DNA of 64,000 bases from an uncultured Bacteroidota bacterium (GTDB lineage: Bacteria > Bacteroidota > Bacteroidia > Bacteroidales > F082): the NCBI GenBank assembly GCA_913055825.1, contig CAJXKB010000006.1, positions 1-64,000 on the forward strand, in the 5' to 3' direction. Shown here one piece after another: positions 18,072-26,335 of this stretch. The first letter of the stretch is position 1, and each line of letters begins with the position of its first letter. The notes under the pieces were generated by a model, which saw only the letters and a list, made by a program, of their open reading frames with translations, was not told the origin of the DNA and searched no databases. The translations under genes were made by a program, and so were the position numbers.

Positions 18072-19298
18072 ATGACACAATCAAACAATAAAAATTTACT
18101 GCCGGACAAATTAAAACAAGCAAGGAAAAAATCCCTTAATCAGATTAATAATGGCTCCGGCATTTTAAAAACTGACACAACTATGGAAAACCAGATAAAT
18201 TCACAATTTTTGGCCACGCTAAGCCACGATTTAAAAACGCCACTCAATAGTATTTTGAGTTCCATCACCTTATTAAAAAATAAGCATTTAGATAGCGAGA
18301 GCCATGAACTGGTGGAAATAATCGACCGAAAAGGTCATTATTTGTTCAGCATGATGAATAATATACTCGATTATTATGGCATACTGTTTAATCAAATCAC
18401 TATCAATCATCAGAAATTCAATCTTCAACAAGAGCTGGAAGAAGTAGAAGCAATTTTCTCTGAAAAGGCACAGGTTCATGGGCTTCGTCTTTCTTTCGAC
18501 ATTGCGCCAACCCTACCCCAATATCTCATCGGCGATGCCACCCGAATGAAACAAATTTTAATTCATTTACTTGACAATGCCATTAAGTTCACGCCGTCAG
18601 GACAAATTAACGTTTCCACGGCATGTATTGAAGATGAAGCTGAGTTTTTGACTATACGGTTTATTGTAAAAGATACGGGCATCGGGATTGAGGAACCCGA
18701 TAAAATAAAAATACGCAAGATGATGCGTTCAGAAAGCCATCTGTCCACTTTAACACAGTCTCAATTTGGTTTGGTTTTATCCAACAAGCTATGTAATTTA
18801 CTGGGAGGTAAAATGAGTGTGGAAAGCAAAAAAGGAGCCGGCTCAAGCTTCAGCTTTACCGTTCGCATGGGCAATACTCCTGATTTTAAAAATGAATCGC
18901 CAGGTATCAGCCGAATTTTGCTTGCCGAGGATAACCTGGTTAACCAACGGTTGACACGTGTGATACTGGAAAACCTGGGATATGAAGTTGAAGTAGCCAA
19001 TAATGGCAAATTGGCCGTGGAAAAATTTCAAACTTCATTTTTCGATTTGATCTTAATGGACATTCAAATGCCGGTAATGGACGGGCTGGAAGCCACTCGA
19101 AAAATTCGTGAGATTGAAGCTTTGCAACAAAATAAATCAAAAGTGTTAATTGTTGCACTGACAGCAAATTCACGATTACAGGACAAAGAGAATTGCAAGG
19201 CCGCAGGGATGGATGATTTTATCAACAAGCCTTTTAATATGACTAAATTTCCACTGATGTTACAAAACCTGCACGCCATGAATTTGCCAAGCCAATAA
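18072..19298 (+). CDS. Soluble hybrid histidine kinase (HisKA-HATPase-receiver) without sensor domain
   Basis: The 408-residue protein has only about 40 residues before the kinase core, so no recognised sensor domain is present. The phospho-acceptor is His52 in TLSHDLKTPLNS. HATPase_c carries LDNAIKFTPSG and DTGIGIEEPD. The last ATP-lid box reads FGLVLSNKL where GLGL is usual, so ATP turnover could be altered. The C-terminal receiver has Asp330 in DLILMDIQMPVMDGLEATR, the acidic pair AEDN and Lys in FINKPFN. It is upstream of the exopolysaccharide genes, and its receiver closely resembles the stand-alone receiver at 41330 that ends the locus. A shared phosphorelay is inferred. Confidence 0.9.
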   Translation: MTQSNNKNLLPDKLKQARKKSLNQINNGSGILKTDTTMENQINSQFLATLSHDLKTPLNSILSSITLLKNKHLDSESHELVEIIDRKGHYLFSMMNNILDYYGILFNQITINHQKFNLQQELEEVEAIFSEKAQVHGLRLSFDIAPTLPQYLIGDATRMKQILIHLLDNAIKFTPSGQINVSTACIEDEAEFLTIRFIVKDTGIGIEEPDKIKIRKMMRSESHLSTLTQSQFGLVLSNKLCNLLGGKMSVESKKGAGSSFSFTVRMGNTPDFKNESPGISRILLAEDNLVNQRLTRVILENLGYEVEVANNGKLAVEKFQTSFFDLILMDIQMPVMDGLEATRKIREIEALQQNKSKVLIVALTANSRLQDKENCKAAGMDDFINKPFNMTKFPLMLQNLHAMNLPSQ

Positions 19299-19401
19299 AT
19301 ACGATTAATAAAAAATAAATGATTAAACCACCTCTTGAATTTATTAACTTCCTGATGTAAATAACTTCAAAAGAAAGGTCTGCTAAATCAGTTTTATTCT
19401 T

Positions 19402-19409
19402 TATATTTG
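19402..19409 (+). promoter_or_regulatory. Promoter element TATATTTG for the exopolysaccharide operon
   Basis: A TAnnTTTG match 43 bases before the ATG at 19453. The next 22 kb contain no gap long enough to demand another promoter, apart from about 100 bases at 35150-35249, so this is the likely main promoter of the locus. Confidence 0.5.
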
Positions 19410-19452
19410 CTTATAATTGCAGATTATACTTGAACTTTAAAAGAAAATCAGG

Positions 19453-19830
19453 ATGAAGAAAAAAATACTTGTAATTGATGATGAACTCTCCATACGCATG
19501 TTGTTAGAAAATTACCTGAGCAAAAAATATGAGGTGGTAACTAAAGTGGACGGACAGGAAGGAATAAAGTATCTGGAAGAGGGAAATATGCCCCATCTAA
19601 TTGTAGCTGATATTCAGATGCCTAACCTGGATGGATATGAATTCTTAAAGCAATTAAAAGCCAGCGGATTTTTCAAAGATATCCCCATAATCATGCTCTC
19701 CGGAATTGAAAGCAGCCAGGAAAGGGTGAAATTTTTAAAAATGGGTGCCGATGATTATATTGTAAAACCATTTAATCCGGAAGAACTATCCCTCCGGATT
19801 GACAATTTAATAAGCCGTACCAGCAAGTAA
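19453..19830 (+). CDS. Single-domain response regulator (receiver only)
   Basis: The 125-residue protein is a complete CheY-like receiver: acidic pair Asp9-Asp10 (VIDDE), phospho-acceptor Asp53 in VADIQMPNLDGYEFL, a Ser in IIMLSG and Lys in YIVKPFNPEEL. It has no output domain and so must act by protein contact or in a phosphorelay. Its stop lies four bases before the start of a sugar transferase that itself carries a receiver-like domain. Co-translation and direct interaction are plausible. It would be the first gene of the exopolysaccharide operon. Confidence 0.93.
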   Translation: MKKKILVIDDELSIRMLLENYLSKKYEVVTKVDGQEGIKYLEEGNMPHLIVADIQMPNLDGYEFLKQLKASGFFKDIPIIMLSGIESSQERVKFLKMGADDYIVKPFNPEELSLRIDNLISRTSK

Positions 19831-19834
19831 ATTC

Positions 19835-21040
19835 ATGCAAGAAACAACTTCAAAAAAACTATCATTACTATATGTTGGGAGTAATCCTGAGGTATTAGAT
19901 ATACTCAACAAACATCCTAATCAAATAAACCTTGTCCATCAGGATAACGGATTAAAAGCTATCGATTATTTACGCCGTTTTGATAAGATAGATGCCATCC
20001 TCAGCGAGGCACACCTGCCGGGTATTCCGGGAGATGAAATGGCCGTTCATATAAAAGAGAGGTTGGGAATGTGGAAGATTCCGGTCGTCATCATACAATA
20101 TGAAAAAGATAAAGAATACAGAGCCAGGCTTTTTAAAAAGAAATTATTTGTAAACGACCTGTATTCTTATCCATTCGACTTTAATGTTTTATTAACACGC
20201 ATCCAGTTTCTCATACATTACCTGAATGATTTGAGAGAAACACCTGAATCGTTGGCTGCCAAAGAAAAAATGTACAAAATCCCTCTGGTAAAGAGATTAT
20301 TCGATATTGTGGTTTCGGGTACCGCTTTGCTTTTGTTATCACCCGTTTTGCTGATCGTGGCTTTGGCTATTAAATTAGAATCTAAAGGGCCGGTGATTTA
20401 TAAATCAAAACGAGTGGGTACCGGTTACCGGATATTTGATTTTCTTAAATTCAGATCTATGTATACCGGCGCTGACGCAAAACTAAAAGAGTTGGAACAC
20501 CTTAATCAATACAATAATACCGAAGATAAAAAAGGAAACATTACTTTAGATGAGAAGTGCCCTCGTTGTGCAAAATTACCAGAAGGCGAATATTGCTCAC
20601 CTAAATTATTTATTGGTGGGCAAATCATTTGTGAATATTGGTACCATGAATTGAGTAAACGAAAAAAAACATCTACTTTTATAAAAATAGAAAACGACCC
20701 GCGAATTACTAAAGTGGGAAAATTCATACGAAACACAAGTATCGACGAATTACCACAACTTATTAATGTGCTGAAAGGAGACATGTCGATAGTTGGAAAT
20801 CGTCCGCTCCCACTTTATGAAGCGGAGCAACTTACTTCCGATGATTGGAGTGCCCGCTTTATGGCCCCGGCGGGTATTACCGGGCTTTGGCAGGTAGAAT
20901 TGAGAGGAAAAGGAGGCGATATGTCAGAAGAAGAACGTAAGGCATTGGACAACCAATATGCCATGAACCATTCTGTTTTAGGTGATATTAAGCTGATATT
21001 AAGAACAATACCAGCTTTATTTCAAAAAGAAAATGTTTAA
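19835..21040 (+). CDS. Receiver-like domain fused to initiating phosphoglycosyl transferase
   Basis: Residues about 8-130 look like a response-regulator receiver in which Glu58 (AILSEAHLPGIPG) takes the place of the phospho-acceptor Asp. Residues 150-401 are a bacterial sugar transferase that loads the first sugar phosphate onto undecaprenyl phosphate. A re-entrant membrane helix with Ser-Pro (LLLLSPVLLIVALAIK) lies near 163-180, KFRSM at 205-209, and the catalytic Asp304-Glu305 in SIDELPQL. Between KFRSM and NDPRITKVGKFIR is an insertion with four cysteines, Cys242, Cys245, Cys254 and Cys266, in a CPRC...C...C pattern that could bind a metal. The domain combination suggests that glycan initiation is controlled by a non-phosphorylatable receiver. 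Confidence 0.9.
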   Translation: MQETTSKKLSLLYVGSNPEVLDILNKHPNQINLVHQDNGLKAIDYLRRFDKIDAILSEAHLPGIPGDEMAVHIKERLGMWKIPVVIIQYEKDKEYRARLFKKKLFVNDLYSYPFDFNVLLTRIQFLIHYLNDLRETPESLAAKEKMYKIPLVKRLFDIVVSGTALLLLSPVLLIVALAIKLESKGPVIYKSKRVGTGYRIFDFLKFRSMYTGADAKLKELEHLNQYNNTEDKKGNITLDEKCPRCAKLPEGEYCSPKLFIGGQIICEYWYHELSKRKKTSTFIKIENDPRITKVGKFIRNTSIDELPQLINVLKGDMSIVGNRPLPLYEAEQLTSDDWSARFMAPAGITGLWQVELRGKGGDMSEEERKALDNQYAMNHSVLGDIKLILRTIPALFQKENV

Positions 21041-21085
21041 TAAATTGTTAAAAACTCATTTAATAACTATTTCTTTATTAAAATA

Positions 21086-21928
21086 ATGAACGGCAGTAAA
21101 ATAGTAATTTTCAAATCAAAAGTCGAACATGTGAAAACACGGGATCAAAACAATAGATTGCATCATTCATACTTAACCAAAGGGATTATAATTATACTGT
21201 TGGTAATGATGTATTTTCAGGGACTGGGGCAAAATCAGGTTGTGGATAGTTCCAAATTTTTCAATCCGCTTACTGATAACATTACCAAACGGCTACCTCC
21301 GTTAAATGTTTTGATTGACTCAGCTGCTTTCAACTCGCCCGATATGCGTTATCAAGATCTTAAAGCCGATTACTATTATTATGAGCAACTTTCGGCACAA
21401 AGAGCATGGCTCGAGCATTTCAGTTTAAATTTGGATATGAATATTGGAAAATGGAACTTTTGGGACAGGTACGAAAAAGATCAAAGCAACCAATACTTCC
21501 GTACAGAGTCCATTCGTGATAACTACGCAGTAGGTTTTTACATCCGGTTTCCACTGGCTACCTTGTTTGACAGAAGAAACAGAATTAAAAAACAAAAAAA
21601 ATGGATTGAGATTTCACTGACTCAAAAAGAAATAAATAAACGATTCTTAGTTAAAGAGGTTATTGAGCATTATAACAATCTGGTTCAATACCAAAATTAT
21701 ATACGAATTTACAATGACTATCAGAATTTCACTATGATGCAGATGCAGATGGCACAGAATGAATATTTAAATTCTGAAATCAGCACGGCTGAATACACCC
21801 GGCTGAAAGAAATTCAGACCCGTGGAGCCATTAATTTCCAACAAGCTATTGCTGAATTTAACAAAGAATACCAACTGTTGGAAGTTACGACAGGAATGAA
21901 ATTTAATCTGATAAATATTTTGCGTTAA
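21086..21928 (+). CDS. Half-length TolC-like outer membrane protein
   Basis: The 280-residue protein has a signal sequence (LTKGIIIILLVMMYFQGLGQ) after about 30 residues. In-frame GTG (21131) or TTG (21158) starts would give a more normal signal-peptide length, so the start is uncertain. The mature part has a predicted beta section with amphipathic strands (FSLNLDMNIGKWNFWDRYE, NYAVGFYIRFPLATLF) followed by long helices (EINKRFLVKEVIEHYNNLVQ, EYTRLKEIQTRGAINFQQAI). This matches one repeat of the TolC fold. TolC proteins normally have 420-490 residues with two repeats. It sits directly before the Wzz-like gene, where a Wza-type exporter would be expected. Confidence 0.75.
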   Translation: MNGSKIVIFKSKVEHVKTRDQNNRLHHSYLTKGIIIILLVMMYFQGLGQNQVVDSSKFFNPLTDNITKRLPPLNVLIDSAAFNSPDMRYQDLKADYYYYEQLSAQRAWLEHFSLNLDMNIGKWNFWDRYEKDQSNQYFRTESIRDNYAVGFYIRFPLATLFDRRNRIKKQKKWIEISLTQKEINKRFLVKEVIEHYNNLVQYQNYIRIYNDYQNFTMMQMQMAQNEYLNSEISTAEYTRLKEIQTRGAINFQQAIAEFNKEYQLLEVTTGMKFNLINILR

Positions 21929-21942
21929 TTAATTCGACTTGA

Positions 21943-24858
21943 ATGGATTTATTTTACTTCATACGGTTATTTAAAAGAAATATACTTCTGCTTTTAGGGA
22001 TACCTTTCTTATTGGCTGTGGTTGTCTATTATTTTACACGTAACCAGGAAAAAGTTTACCAGTCGGAAGCTGTTATCTATACCGGTATTACTACCGGCTA
22101 CTCAATTGAATCGACAAACCAGCGTGCCACCGACTTTTTTAGTACAAGTGCACAGTTTGACAACATGATAAACCTGTTGAAATCACGTCAAACGATCGTT
22201 GAAACTGCCATCCGCCTGCTTGCTCAGGATCTTTCACTTGAAGCACCTAATCCACAGTATATTTCACGTGCAAATTATGAATTGTTGATGGCAAACACAC
22301 CCAAGCGAATCAAGGACCTTGTGGTTAAAAATAATAAATCGGGAATCCAACGTGAGAAAGAAGAACAAATTCATTCACTGGAAAAAGAAATCCATTCGCT
22401 GGAAAAAGAAATCAGCAAAAAAAAGAACATTGCAGCAAGAGAATTATCTAACATAAATAAAACAGTTTCTAATAACTACGGAGCTTCCAAACAAACAACT
22501 TCAATCACTCAAAAGACAGTTCCTGCCGGCCTGACCCATACCGTATTACCCGGTGAAACATTATCATCCATTGCCAGTCGCTATGGCGTTTCAAGGGGCG
22601 AGTTGATAAAGTTGAACCAGCTGGGCAACGGAAATGTGAGCCCGGGTCAAAATATTACTATCAGACAAGGTAATCAAAGCGTAACTACTGCTCAGTATCA
22701 CACGGTACAACCCGGTGAAACACTTTTTTCCATTGCTAAACGCTATGGCGTGAATATCAATAAATTAAGAGAACTCAATAATTTGAATAACAGAGAATTG
22801 AGACCTGGACAACGCATTAAAATTGAGGACAATACAACCGGTGGAAATGATTTGTACAATTACGCATTAAAACAGGTATCCCCTGATTATTCCACGCAAA
22901 CATCAAATAAGGGTACAGGTGTTTCAAATAACAAAATCTCAACTGAATCGTCAATTGTTAGTCCGCAAAATATATTTGTTAAAGACCCGATTGTCCCTCC
23001 GGGAATAAAAAAATCGGACTATGAAAAAACAGTAAGAAACCTGAGACGCTACTACGCCTCCAGCGACACAAACTGGATATATGGTTTGGTACATTACGTG
23101 GCGAGTAGGCATTACAGTATCAGTGCCATTAGTAAAATTCAAATTTACCGTATTAGCAATAGCGATTTGGTAAAGCTGACTTATACTTCAGATGATCCCG
23201 GAATTTGTCAACAAACGCTGAAAATTATTTCAAAAGTATTTATGAGCGATTATAAAGCTCTACGTATAAATGAAACCGACAGGGTTGTCAGATATTTTCA
23301 GCGCCAGGTTGATTCGTCCGATAAAAAGCTTTCAGAAGCTGAGGACCGCCTGTTACGTTTTAATAAACGAAACAATATTATTAATTACTACGAACAAAGT
23401 AAATACATTGCTGCTCAAAAAGAAGATCTTGATAAATACTATCAGGATCAGCAAATTAAACTTTCAGGAGCTTCAGCCTCGTTGCAGGAGCTGGAAACAA
23501 AAATGACTGCCCGCGATTCAATCTACTTAAAAAGTGATGAAATCAACCAGCGGAAGAAACAGTTAGCTGATGTTTCGGAAAAAATAATTGTTAATCAGTT
23601 GGCCGAAACATACAACAGCCAGGTAGCTACTAAATTAACCCAACTTCGTGCCAAGCAAAAGAAATTGCGAAACGAGATAAAGTTTTATGTGGATCAACTC
23701 TATCTTTATGGCCATTCGACACAAGGCGTGCCCATAAAGAACATCCTGGATTCATGGCTTAAGAACACTATCAACTATACCGAAGCTAAAGCTGCATTAA
23801 TTGTCCTGGCAAGACGTAAGCTCGATTTTATACGTACTTATCAAAAAATGGCGCCTTTAGGTGCCATGCTTACCCGGATAGAACGTGAGATTAAAGTAGC
23901 TGAGCAAACTTACCTTGAGATGCTGCATAGTTTGAATGTGGCTAAAATGAAACAACAAAATTTGGAAATGTCAACTAACATAAAAATTGTTGATCCTCCT
24001 TTTTTCCCTATTGCACCCAACCCTTCTAAAACAAGATATATTGTAATTGCCTCGGCAATTGCAGGCTTCCTCCTGATTGCATTGGTTATTGTGATGTTGG
24101 AGTATTTTGATACTTCGGTGAAAAACCCTGCCCGTGTAATTGAAAAAACCAAAATGCAATTGGCAGGTGCATATCCCTATTTGTCATCCAAACATCAGGC
24201 CAACGAGCTATCGCAAATCGGTATCAGGCTTACTGATATGATGATTCAGAATATTAAACTGAACCTTGCCAAATCAGATAAAAATCCTGAAAAACCCTAT
24301 CTGATACTGGTTTTGAGTACTCAAAATGGTGTAGGGAAAACGCTCATTGCCCAAAAAATCATAAACCGCATGCGTGCAATGGGCGATAAGGTGCTGTTTT
24401 TAAATTATTTGTCAGACCCATCCGAACAGGAAGATGAAGACTTCAACCAGTCTTACTCCTATACGATTAAAAATAATTTTATCGATATTGAAAACCTTCA
24501 GCAATTAATTGATAACCGGGCTTTACGAAAATCCAACATTGCGTATGATTTTATATTTTTAGAGATACCTTCTATTATTTACCATACTTATCCAATCAAG
24601 TTATTGTCGGATGTTGATTTAAATTTGTTTATCATCAAAGGGAACAGTCGTTTTGGCAAGGCCGACGAACATGCTATTGAATCTTTTAAGAAAGCATCAC
24701 AAGGTACACCAATGGTTGTGCTTAATGAAGTTGAACTATATAATCTGGAAGATTTGTTAACGGAAATACCAAAAACAAAGCCTGGTATTATTGAAAAGCT
24801 GAAAGCAATGCTTACTTATCCTGGTAAATTCAAAGTAACCATAAAGAAAGAAGCTTAA
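21943..24858 (+). CDS. Wzz/BY-kinase-like chain-length protein with two LysM domains
   Basis: The 971-residue inner-membrane protein starts with a Wzz domain: membrane helix at about 13-32, then an extracytoplasmic region. A coiled-coil stretch (repeated HSLEKEI, about 142-158) leads to two LysM peptidoglycan-binding domains at about 197-241 and 251-296 (HTVLPGETLSSIASRYGV and HTVQPGETLFSIAKRYGV). Further coiled coil and a GNVR-like part precede a second helix at about 696-716. The C-terminal ATPase domain has Walker A STQNGVGKT. The A' motif reads LFLNYLSDP, with Asn for the usual Asp, and the Walker B reads FIFLEIPSI, with Glu for Asp. There is no C-terminal tyrosine cluster. Tyrosine-kinase activity is therefore doubtful. 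Confidence 0.9.
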   Translation: MDLFYFIRLFKRNILLLLGIPFLLAVVVYYFTRNQEKVYQSEAVIYTGITTGYSIESTNQRATDFFSTSAQFDNMINLLKSRQTIVETAIRLLAQDLSLEAPNPQYISRANYELLMANTPKRIKDLVVKNNKSGIQREKEEQIHSLEKEIHSLEKEISKKKNIAARELSNINKTVSNNYGASKQTTSITQKTVPAGLTHTVLPGETLSSIASRYGVSRGELIKLNQLGNGNVSPGQNITIRQGNQSVTTAQYHTVQPGETLFSIAKRYGVNINKLRELNNLNNRELRPGQRIKIEDNTTGGNDLYNYALKQVSPDYSTQTSNKGTGVSNNKISTESSIVSPQNIFVKDPIVPPGIKKSDYEKTVRNLRRYYASSDTNWIYGLVHYVASRHYSISAISKIQIYRISNSDLVKLTYTSDDPGICQQTLKIISKVFMSDYKALRINETDRVVRYFQRQVDSSDKKLSEAEDRLLRFNKRNNIINYYEQSKYIAAQKEDLDKYYQDQQIKLSGASASLQELETKMTARDSIYLKSDEINQRKKQLADVSEKIIVNQLAETYNSQVATKLTQLRAKQKKLRNEIKFYVDQLYLYGHSTQGVPIKNILDSWLKNTINYTEAKAALIVLARRKLDFIRTYQKMAPLGAMLTRIEREIKVAEQTYLEMLHSLNVAKMKQQNLEMSTNIKIVDPPFFPIAPNPSKTRYIVIASAIAGFLLIALVIVMLEYFDTSVKNPARVIEKTKMQLAGAYPYLSSKHQANELSQIGIRLTDMMIQNIKLNLAKSDKNPEKPYLILVLSTQNGVGKTLIAQKIINRMRAMGDKVLFLNYLSDPSEQEDEDFNQSYSYTIKNNFIDIENLQQLIDNRALRKSNIAYDFIFLEIPSIIYHTYPIKLLSDVDLNLFIIKGNSRFGKADEHAIESFKKASQGTPMVVLNEVELYNLEDLLTEIPKTKPGIIEKLKAMLTYPGKFKVTIKKEA

Positions 24859-24862
24859 AAAG

Positions 24863-26299
24863 GTGGCAAATGTACTGGCAAAAATATTCAAAAATAAAAA
24901 CTTCCTCTCTCTGGCAAACAATGGCCTGATAGCTGTTTTCGGTTTTTTTGGATTTCTCCTTTTAGTCAGGAGCCTTGGCACAAACCAGTTTGGTGAGTGG
25001 GTGCTTTTTATTACAACGGCAAATTTCATCGACATGTTACGTTTTGGTATCACACGGACGGCAATTGTCCGCTTTTTAGCCGGAGCCAAACAGAATGAAG
25101 CCAAAAAACTCATCGGATCAAATTATCTGATTAATCTCGTTTCAACCCTATTAATTATTGCTGTGGTATTGGTGATTAACTTCTTTTTTACCAATACCGT
25201 AAAAAACTCCGGGTTTTCTCTGTTTTTTCAATGGTTTCCGGTATTAGCCCTGATAAACTTACCTTTTAATAATGCACAATCCGTTTTACAAGCCAGGATG
25301 CAATTCGACCGTATCCTCCTCCTCCGCAGTGTAAATGTAGGTCTATTCATGCTTTTTTTATTGGTAAACTACTTCGCTTTTCGCTTCCAGCTTTCAATTA
25401 TTGTGTATGCTTATTTGGCCATCAACCTGCTTACATCTTTCATTGCAAGTGTCACCAATTGGGATGGCATACGTTACCTGTTTAAGGCCAGTCGTTCTAC
25501 AAATAAAATGATTTTAAATTTCGGAAAATATTCAACAGGCACACTCATAGGCAGCAACTTACTAAAGAGCGCTGACACTTTTATCATTGGTTTAAGTCCA
25601 TTCCTGGGTACTGCCGGAGTTGCACTTTATAGCATTCCGATGAAACTCACTGAAATTATTGAAATCCCACTTCGCAGTTTTGCCATGACCGCTTTTCCGG
25701 GCATGTCAAAAGCCAGCATTGAAGGTAACAACGATTTGGTAAGGCATATTTTTTACCGAAATGCCGGCGGGATGACATTATTGATGATCCCCATCATGTT
25801 ATTTTCATTTATTTTCGCGAAAGAACTGGTCTATATTCTCGGTGGACCCGGCTACGAATCAACGGCTAATATTTTTCGTATATTTTGTATATATGGCATT
25901 TTCCTTCCCCTCGACCGCTTTATTGGCGTAGCGTTAGACAGCGTAAACCAGCCAAAATTAAATTTCTTAAAAGTTGTCTATATGACCCTGGCCAACATCA
26001 TTGGAGACTCGATAATGGTTTTTTCCTTCTATTATCTCGTCGCCGTGGTCAGCCTTTCTACTTTACTATGGCATGGATTTGGCAATTTGGAATTTATTGG
26101 ATTGGTTACCCGTGACTTTTCTGTAAACATTGTTCTTCAGGGAGTAGCATGGGTAACCATTTCATTTACGCTAATAGGGATTTTTGTTGGTTATCATTAT
26201 TTAAATCAGAATCTCGAAATTCATTTACGGAAATTGTGGAGCGGAGGCATTCAGTTCTTTAGCGAGAGTATTTTTCGTAAGAAAAAAATAAACCGCTAA
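24863..26299 (+). CDS. wzx: Polysaccharide flippase (Wzx-like, MATE/MOP superfamily)
   Basis: The 478-residue integral membrane protein starts at a GTG four bases after the preceding stop; there is no suitable in-frame ATG nearby. About 12 hydrophobic helices are spread over its length, beginning with FLSLANNGLIAVFGFFGFLLLV. The pattern LVRSLGTNQFGEWVLFITTANF and, later, GTLIGSNLLKSADTFIIG fits the polysaccharide_synt family of lipid-linked oligosaccharide flippases. It would move undecaprenyl-linked repeat units across the inner membrane. Position between the Wzz-like and polymerase-like genes supports this. Confidence 0.88.
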   Translation: MANVLAKIFKNKNFLSLANNGLIAVFGFFGFLLLVRSLGTNQFGEWVLFITTANFIDMLRFGITRTAIVRFLAGAKQNEAKKLIGSNYLINLVSTLLIIAVVLVINFFFTNTVKNSGFSLFFQWFPVLALINLPFNNAQSVLQARMQFDRILLLRSVNVGLFMLFLLVNYFAFRFQLSIIVYAYLAINLLTSFIASVTNWDGIRYLFKASRSTNKMILNFGKYSTGTLIGSNLLKSADTFIIGLSPFLGTAGVALYSIPMKLTEIIEIPLRSFAMTAFPGMSKASIEGNNDLVRHIFYRNAGGMTLLMIPIMLFSFIFAKELVYILGGPGYESTANIFRIFCIYGIFLPLDRFIGVALDSVNQPKLNFLKVVYMTLANIIGDSIMVFSFYYLVAVVSLSTLLWHGFGNLEFIGLVTRDFSVNIVLQGVAWVTISFTLIGIFVGYHYLNQNLEIHLRKLWSGGIQFFSESIFRKKKINR

Positions 26300-26335
26300 G
26301 CATTTTTTTTTAATTTTAAGCATTAATTCCGAAAT

